Assembly: GCF_036186745.1 (NCBI RefSeq)
Contig: NZ_CP108086.1
Coordinates: forward strand, 3,720,001 to 3,784,000
Length of the DNA: 64,000 nucleotides
Reading direction: 5' to 3'
Source of the DNA: Microbispora hainanensis
GTDB lineage: Bacteria; Actinomycetota; Actinomycetes; Streptosporangiales; Streptosporangiaceae
Positions 59,430 to 64,000 of this stretch are shown in pieces. How positions within the stretch are numbered: the first letter of the stretch is position 1; the number at the start of each line of letters is the position of its first letter. Under the pieces are notes generated by a model. It had not been told where the DNA came from. It did no database searches and saw only the letters and a program-made list of their open reading frames with translations. A program made the translations under genes and the position numbers.

Positions 59430-60154
59430 CCGGATATCTCGCGTTCGAGATCAGACGGACCCTGCGGGACGCCAAGTTCCTGCTGTTCGCGGTCGCCCTG
59501 CCGGTGGGCATCTATCTGCTGATGGCCGACCGCTTCGCCGACCAGGGCGCTCCCGCGGCGTACGTGATGGGCGGGGTCGCGGTGTTCGGGGCGATGAAGG
59601 CGGCGCTCGACGTTGGGGCACGTACGGCGGTGGAGCGCGGCATCGGCTGGCAGCGCCAGTTGCGGCTGACTCCGCTCAGCGGCGGCGGCTATCTGCTGGC
59701 CAAGGCGTCGGTGGCGATGGTCGTGGCGCTGCCGCCGGTGGCCGGGGTGTCGCTGGTCGCCGCGCTCACCGGCGGGGTGGACCTGTCCGCGGGCGGCTGG
59801 GCGACGGCCGTGCTCGGCGTGTGGGCGGGCACGGTGCCGTTCGCCCTGCTCGGCCTGCTGATCGGCCAGTTCGCCAGTGCCCGGGGCCTCCAGGCGTACC
59901 AGGGGGCGGTGGTGCTGGTGCTCAGCTTCGTCGGCGGGCTGTTCATCCCGGTGAGCACGTTCCCCGCCGCGCTCGCGGTGGTGGCCAAGGTCCTGCCGAG
60001 CTACTGGCTCGCCGAGATCGGCCACGCCGCCGCGCTGGGCGGGCACAGCAGCGGGGGAGGCAGCGGGGTGGCCGTGCTGGTCCTGGCGCTGTACACGCTC
60101 GTGCTGGGCGTCGCCGTGGCCGTCCGGTATCGCCGCGACACGGCGCGGGCCTAG
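59426..60154 (+). CDS. ABC-2 type permease
   Basis: 242 residues, six hydrophobic segments: 'FLLFAVALPVGIYLLMADR', 'VAMVVALPPVAGVSLVAAL', 'AVLGVWAGTVPFALLGLLIG', 'GAVVLVLSFVGGLFIPVSTF' and others. Short ABC-2 permeases of this sort, with an ATPase and a DesK/DesR-type pair, are common in actinobacteria and Firmicutes, where they respond to membrane or antibiotic stress. Partner of the ATPase at 58518. Confidence 0.9.
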   Translation: MTGYLAFEIRRTLRDAKFLLFAVALPVGIYLLMADRFADQGAPAAYVMGGVAVFGAMKAALDVGARTAVERGIGWQRQLRLTPLSGGGYLLAKASVAMVVALPPVAGVSLVAALTGGVDLSAGGWATAVLGVWAGTVPFALLGLLIGQFASARGLQAYQGAVVLVLSFVGGLFIPVSTFPAALAVVAKVLPSYWLAEIGHAAALGGHSSGGGSGVAVLVLALYTLVLGVAVAVRYRRDTARA

Positions 60155-60155
60155 G

Positions 60156-61346
60156 GTGATTGACGTGGGCGAGCAGGGCGTATGGGGGCGTTCCGCCTGG
60201 CCGGTGTGGAACCCGGCCCGGCCGGGGTCTCGCTCGGCTCACGTCCGCGGCGTCCTCGTGCTGGCGCTCCTGCTGGTCTGGCCGCTGTGGGAGACGCTGC
60301 GGGAGGCGCTGAGGCCGGACGGATCCGGGCCGCAGGCCCCGGCGGTGCGGATCGCGCTCGGCGCCGTCACTGTCCTGTACGCGGCGGGCTGGCTCTGGTC
60401 CATGATCGGCGGGATCCGCCTGCCGCCCCGGCGGCGGATCCTGCTCGTCGGGGCGCTGTTCGCGCTGGCGGCCGTGGCGGCCCTGCTGCGCGACGGCCCG
60501 CTCTATCTCGGCCATGCCGGCGTGTTCAGCTACGTGCTCGCGGTGGCGGCCTGGCTGCTTCCGGCCCGCTGGGGCGTGCTGCTCGCGGCGGCGACCTGGC
60601 TGCTTCAGGTGCTCGCACAGTGGCTCGCCCCCGGCCCCGTCACCTGGGAGCACGTGGGCGGCCTCGTCCCCGGGGTCGTGATCCCGGTGGCCGTGACGCT
60701 GCTGATCCGGCTCGTCGTCCAGCTCGGCCAGGCCCACGAGGAGATCGCGGCGCTGGCCACGGCGGCCGAGCGCGACCGGCTGGCCAGGGACCTCCACGAC
60801 GTGCTCGGGCACAGCCTGACCACGATCACGGTGAAGACCGCCCTGGCCCGCCGGGTGCTGGAGAGTGGCGGCGACGTCGAACGCGCTCTGGCCGAGCTGC
60901 GCGACGTCGAACGGCTGTCCCGGGAGGCGCACGGCGAGGTGCGCCTGACCGTGTCGGGCCGCCGCCGGCCGTCCCTCGCCGCCGAGCTGGCGGGGGCACG
61001 CGCCGCGCTGCGGGCCGCCGGGATCAGCCCGATCCTCCCGCCGTCCGCCGACCACGTGCCGGCCGAGCTGGCCGAGCCCTTCGCGTACGTCCTGAGAGAG
61101 GGGGTCACCAACGTGATCCGGCACAGCGGCGCCACCCGGTGCGAGGTGCTGCTCGGGGACGACTGGCTTGAGGTGCGCGACAACGGCACGGGGCAAGACA
61201 CGGGGCGAGAAACCGCGGGGCGGCACGCGGCGAAGCCCGGCAACGGCCTGTCCGGCCTGGCCGAGCGGCTGCGCGCCGTCGGCGGGCGGGTCGAGGCGGG
61301 CCCGCTGCCCGCGGGCGGCTTCCGGCTGCGGGCGAGCCGCGCATGA
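60156..61346 (+). CDS. NarL-type sensor histidine kinase (DesK-like)
   Basis: 396 residues from a GTG right after the permease stop (an in-frame GTG at 60165 is possible). Five to six membrane spans in residues 30-190. HisKA_3 domain with His214 in 'ERDRLARDLHDVLGHSLTTI'. The ATPase has 'LREGVTNVIRHSGATRCEV', 'LEVRDNGTG' and 'GNGLSGLAERLRAVGG'. No extracellular domain, as in kinases that sense the membrane or their ABC partner. The stop overlaps the regulator ATG. Confidence 0.92.
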   Translation: MIDVGEQGVWGRSAWPVWNPARPGSRSAHVRGVLVLALLLVWPLWETLREALRPDGSGPQAPAVRIALGAVTVLYAAGWLWSMIGGIRLPPRRRILLVGALFALAAVAALLRDGPLYLGHAGVFSYVLAVAAWLLPARWGVLLAAATWLLQVLAQWLAPGPVTWEHVGGLVPGVVIPVAVTLLIRLVVQLGQAHEEIAALATAAERDRLARDLHDVLGHSLTTITVKTALARRVLESGGDVERALAELRDVERLSREAHGEVRLTVSGRRRPSLAAELAGARAALRAAGISPILPPSADHVPAELAEPFAYVLREGVTNVIRHSGATRCEVLLGDDWLEVRDNGTGQDTGRETAGRHAAKPGNGLSGLAERLRAVGGRVEAGPLPAGGFRLRASRA

Positions 61347-61948
61347 TCAGGGTGCTGCTCGCCGACGACCAGGCGCTCGTACGCGGGGCGCTCGCGGCGA
61401 TGCTCGCGCTGGAGCCCGACATCGAGGTGGTGGCCCAGGTCGGCTCGGGCGAGGAGGTCGTCGAGGCGGCCCGGCACGCCCGGCCCGACGTGGCGTTGAT
61501 CGACGTGCAGATGCCGGGCAGGGACGGCCTGGAGGTCACGGCCGACCTGCGCGCCGCGCTCCCGTCGTGCCGGGTGGTGATCTGCACGACCTTCGGGCGG
61601 CCCGGCTACTTCGCCCGTGCCATGGAAAACGGCGCCTCGGGCTTCGTCGTGAAGGACGCGCCGCCTGAGCACCTGGTCGACACGGTGCGCCGGGTGCACG
61701 CGGGCCTGCGCGTGGTCGATCCCGCCCTGGCCGCCGAGTCGCTCGCCAGCGGGTCGAGCCCGCTGACCCCGCGGGAGCGCGACGTGCTGCGCGCGGCCCG
61801 GCAGGGCGGCACGGTGGCCGAGATAGCGCGGAGCCTGCACCTTTCGGCCGGGACCGTACGCAACCACCTGTCGGCGGCGATCGGCAAGACCGGCGCGAGC
61901 ACCCGCGCCGAGGCCGCGCTGATAGCCGACGAACAGGGCTGGCTCTGA
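61343..61948 (+). CDS. NarL/DesR-type response regulator
   Basis: 201 residues. Receiver with Asp54 in 'VALIDVQMPGRDGLEV' and Lys in GFVVKDAP. LuxR helix-turn-helix 'LTPRERDVLRAARQGGTVAEIARSLHLSAGTVRNHLSAAIGKTGASTRAEA'. The ATG overlaps the kinase stop (ATGA). It likely controls the ABC operon it ends. Confidence 0.94.
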   Translation: MIRVLLADDQALVRGALAAMLALEPDIEVVAQVGSGEEVVEAARHARPDVALIDVQMPGRDGLEVTADLRAALPSCRVVICTTFGRPGYFARAMENGASGFVVKDAPPEHLVDTVRRVHAGLRVVDPALAAESLASGSSPLTPRERDVLRAARQGGTVAEIARSLHLSAGTVRNHLSAAIGKTGASTRAEAALIADEQGWL

Positions 61949-62008
61949 CGCGCCGTTTCCGGAAAAAGGGAATGACCGGAAAGCGGCTCGGGCGCGAGAA
62001 TCGCCCGC

Positions 62009-62596
62009 ATGTCAGAGCCCATGTCGCAGCCGATGTTGCAGACCGACCGCATCACGCTCGTGCCGCTGTCCGACGACCACCTTGAGCACGAGATCGAGCT
62101 CGACGCCGATCCCGAGGTCATGCGCTACCTCACCGGCCGTGCGCGCACCCGCGAGGAGGTGGAGGCCCTCCACCGTCAGCGGCTCGACGTCGCGCACCGC
62201 GCCGCCGGGCTCGGCTTCTGGGCCGGGTTCGTGGACGGGAAGTTCGTCGGCTGGTGGCTTCTGGAGCCGCCCGCGCGTGCCGACCAGGGCCCGGCCGACG
62301 GACAGGCCGAGCTCGGATACCGGCTCCTGCGGCGCTACTGGCGCCAGGGCCTGGGCAGCGAGGGAGCCCGCGAGCTGCTTCGTTACGCGTTCGAAGACCT
62401 CCGGCTCGACCGCGTCTTCGCCGAGACCATGGCGGTCAACGCCGCCTCCCGCGCGACGATGGCCGCGATCGGCATGCAGTACGTCCGTACGTTCCACATG
62501 GACTGGGAGGAGCCGCTCCCCGGCAGCGAGCTCGGCGAGGTCGAGTATGCGATCACCCGGGAGCAGTGGCTCGTTTCCCGAACGGCCCCCGCCTGA
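62009..62596 (+). CDS. GNAT family N-acetyltransferase
   Basis: 195 residues. 'LQTDRITLVPLSDDHLEHEIEL' is the RimJ/RimL-type start; acetyl-CoA-binding 'ELGYRLLRRYWRQGLGSEGARELLRYAF' and 'VFAETMAVNAASRATMAAIGMQYV' follow. The substrate may be a protein N-terminus or a small amine; not decidable here. Several near ATGs make the exact start uncertain by up to eight codons. Confidence 0.9.
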   Translation: MSEPMSQPMLQTDRITLVPLSDDHLEHEIELDADPEVMRYLTGRARTREEVEALHRQRLDVAHRAAGLGFWAGFVDGKFVGWWLLEPPARADQGPADGQAELGYRLLRRYWRQGLGSEGARELLRYAFEDLRLDRVFAETMAVNAASRATMAAIGMQYVRTFHMDWEEPLPGSELGEVEYAITREQWLVSRTAPA

Positions 62597-62614
62597 TCTG
62601 GCTAGGTTGACCAA

Positions 62615-63406
62615 ATGGACGTGGAGATCAGCGGCATACCAGTGCATTTCGCCGAGCACGGCGACGGCATGCCCGTTCTGGCGCTGCATGGAGCGGGAGT
62701 GGACCACCGCGAGATGGCCGGCGCGCTGGAACCGGTCTTCCGCGACCTGCCCGGCTATCGGCGCGTCTACCCCGACCTGCCCGGCATGGGGCGCACTCCG
62801 GTGGGGGACCGGCTCCGCGGCTCCGACGACGTCCTCGATCTCGTGCTCGGTCTGGTCGACGCCGTCGCCGGCGATCGGCCGTTCGCGGTCGTCGGCCACT
62901 CGTTCGGCGGATATCTGGCCCGGGGCATCGCCGCCCGCCGTCCGGACCAGGTCGCGGGGCTGGCGCTGATCTGCCCGCTCGGCGAGGACACGCGTGACGT
63001 GCCCGCGCACGAGGTGCTGTACGCCTCGGCCGACGTGGCCGGGGTGCTGAGCCCGACCGAGCAGGCCCAGTTTCGTGACTACTTCGTGGTGCAGACGCCC
63101 GCCACGCTCGAACGGTTCCGGGAGCACGTGGCCCCGGCCCTGCCCCTCGTCGACCGGGACGGCCTCGGGCGGGTCTTCGAACAATGGCGGCTGAGCGACG
63201 TCTCCCCGTACGCCGGCCCGACCCTGATCATCGCCGGGCGCCAGGACTCCACCGTGGGGTACGCCGGCGCCTGGGAGCTGGTGGCGCGCTATCCGCATGC
63301 CACCTACGCCGTCCTCGACCGGGCCGGGCACGCGCTGCCGCACGAGCAGACCGGGCTGCTGGCCGCGCTCGTCGGCGAATGGCTCGACAGAGTGGCGATC
63401 CGTTAG
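62615..63406 (+). CDS. Alpha/beta hydrolase
   Basis: 263 residues. 'VLALHGAGVDHREM' oxyanion region, 'VYPDLPGMGRTP' turn, nucleophile Ser in VVGHSFGGYLARG, acid in IIAGRQDSTVG, His in LDRAGHALPHEQ. Typical soluble hydrolase with a complete triad; substrate unknown. It lies 18 bases after the GNAT gene, probably one transcript. Confidence 0.92.
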   Translation: MDVEISGIPVHFAEHGDGMPVLALHGAGVDHREMAGALEPVFRDLPGYRRVYPDLPGMGRTPVGDRLRGSDDVLDLVLGLVDAVAGDRPFAVVGHSFGGYLARGIAARRPDQVAGLALICPLGEDTRDVPAHEVLYASADVAGVLSPTEQAQFRDYFVVQTPATLERFREHVAPALPLVDRDGLGRVFEQWRLSDVSPYAGPTLIIAGRQDSTVGYAGAWELVARYPHATYAVLDRAGHALPHEQTGLLAALVGEWLDRVAIR

Positions 63407-63427
63407 ACCATGCCGTTAGACCATGCC
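63400..63427 (+). repeat. 13-bp tandem duplication over the hydrolase stop
   Basis: CCGTTAGACCATG occurs twice in exact tandem (63400 and 63413). The first copy contains the TAG stop of the hydrolase gene. Confidence 0.85.
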
Positions 63428-63439
63428 GGGAATCAGCGA

Positions 63440-64000
63440 TCATAAGCCCGAGACGGCGCAGAGGGCGCCGGGATGGCGGCCCGTGAGGCGGTCGAGCCTG
63501 GCGGCGGTGGCGTCGTCCGCGGGGAGATAGGCGATCAGGACCTGGCTGTCGTCGTCGGACAGGCCGAGGGTCTCGTAGGCCAGCCGTAGTTCGCCCGCCT
63601 CGGGATGCGCCAGCCGTTCGAGACCGGTGCGCCTGGGCGGGCCGGGCGGCGTCGCCAACCGGTCGGTGAAGGGCGCGCCGACGGCCAGGGTCAGCTCGTT
63701 GACGAGGTGCTCGACGTGCGGGTCCTCCCGGGAAATCCCCGGTTTCAGCGCGGCGAGCCGCTCGCCGGCGACCCGGTCCCACTCGGGGTACGCGGCCTTG
63801 GCCCGGGGGTCGGCGAAGACGTACCGCACCAGGTTGGCTGGCCGGCGGTCGAGCAACCCGATGGGGCCGGCAAGCAGCTCGTAGCCGTTCGTGTGGGCGA
63901 GCACGTCGCCGAGCCGGTTGACGACCACCGCCGGGGCGGGTTCGAGCCGGTCGAGCAGCGCCCGGACGGTGGGACGCACCGACTGCGCGGGCGGCCCCTG
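63440..64000 (-). CDS. MmyB-like helix-turn-helix regulator (cut by the window edge)
   Basis: The visible C-terminal 187 or so residues form the MmyB-like ligand-binding domain: 'PAVVVNRLGDVLAHTNGYELLAGPIGLL', 'NLVRYVFADPRAKAAYPEWDRVAGERLAALK', 'HPEAGELRLAYETLGLSDDDSQVLIAYLP'. The N-terminal helix-turn-helix is off the right edge; the frame is open to the last base. Such regulators are usually divergent from or next to the dehydrogenase or hydrolase they control. Confidence 0.88.
   Translation of the reverse strand, partial: QGPPAQSVRPTVRALLDRLEPAPAVVVNRLGDVLAHTNGYELLAGPIGLLDRRPANLVRYVFADPRAKAAYPEWDRVAGERLAALKPGISREDPHVEHLVNELTLAVGAPFTDRLATPPGPPRRTGLERLAHPEAGELRLAYETLGLSDDDSQVLIAYLPADDATAARLDRLTGRHPGALCAVSGL

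Overview
The window is high-GC DNA from a filamentous-type actinomycete, most likely Streptosporangiales (Nonomuraea, Microbispora or a relative) and not Streptomyces. The evidence is the strong G/C bias at third codon positions, the frequent GTG and TTG starts, and the core block mtrA-mtrB-lpqB, comF, hpf, NarL-type regulator, YcaQ-type glycosylase, secA and Rv3235-family gene. Taxonomy below phylum is inference.

Layout. 1-5.9 kb: an HNH/DUF222 protein, an NTF2-fold protein, a DUF305 lipoprotein and a secreted LVIVD-repeat protein, between degenerate GC-rich repeats. 6-13.5 kb: an RDD membrane protein, a SpoIIM-like protein, and a tightly overlapping minus-strand operon (GPDPase-membrane-domain protein, DUF4129, DUF4350, MoxR, DUF58). 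13.7-19.9 kb: MtrA/MtrB, LpqB, ComF and the ribosome hibernation factor. 20-23.1 kb: an accessory island inside this conserved order, with two duplicated lipoproteins, an alpha/beta hydrolase and a divergent WxG-type small protein. 23.3-29.1 kb: response regulator, YcaQ-like protein, small membrane protein, SecA, Rv3235 family.

29.3-37.5 kb is a self-contained N-acetylglucosamine PTS locus: EIIC, a DasR-like GntR regulator, an SIS-fold isomerase/deaminase, EIIB, EIIA, a HAD phosphatase, HPr, enzyme I and a NagZ-like lipoprotein glycosidase. Two GGTCTAGACC-type (dre-like) operators sit at the control points. 37.5-39.9 kb: an ESX/WXG-type cluster facing a protein with two fused YbaB domains. 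39.9-43 kb: three more HAD-fold proteins, one with Asn at the nucleophile position, a DUF6912 protein, and a small membrane-protein gene that appears frameshifted. 43.2-48.7 kb: a penicillin-binding protein divergent from a LysR regulator coupled to a beta-lactamase-fold protein, then acetoacetyl-CoA synthetase.

48.7-51.2 kb: a Phd/VapC toxin-antitoxin pair hit by an IS1634-type element that left an exact 103-bp target duplication and gave the toxin a new C-terminus. 51.2-64 kb: an HxlR regulator divergent from a RibD-like reductase and a hydrolase, a large signalling ATPase, two divergent ABC exporters sharing an operator-like palindrome (one in an operon with a histidine kinase and response regulator), a GNAT acetyltransferase, a hydrolase and an edge-truncated MmyB-like regulator. 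I found no rRNA, tRNA or CRISPR.
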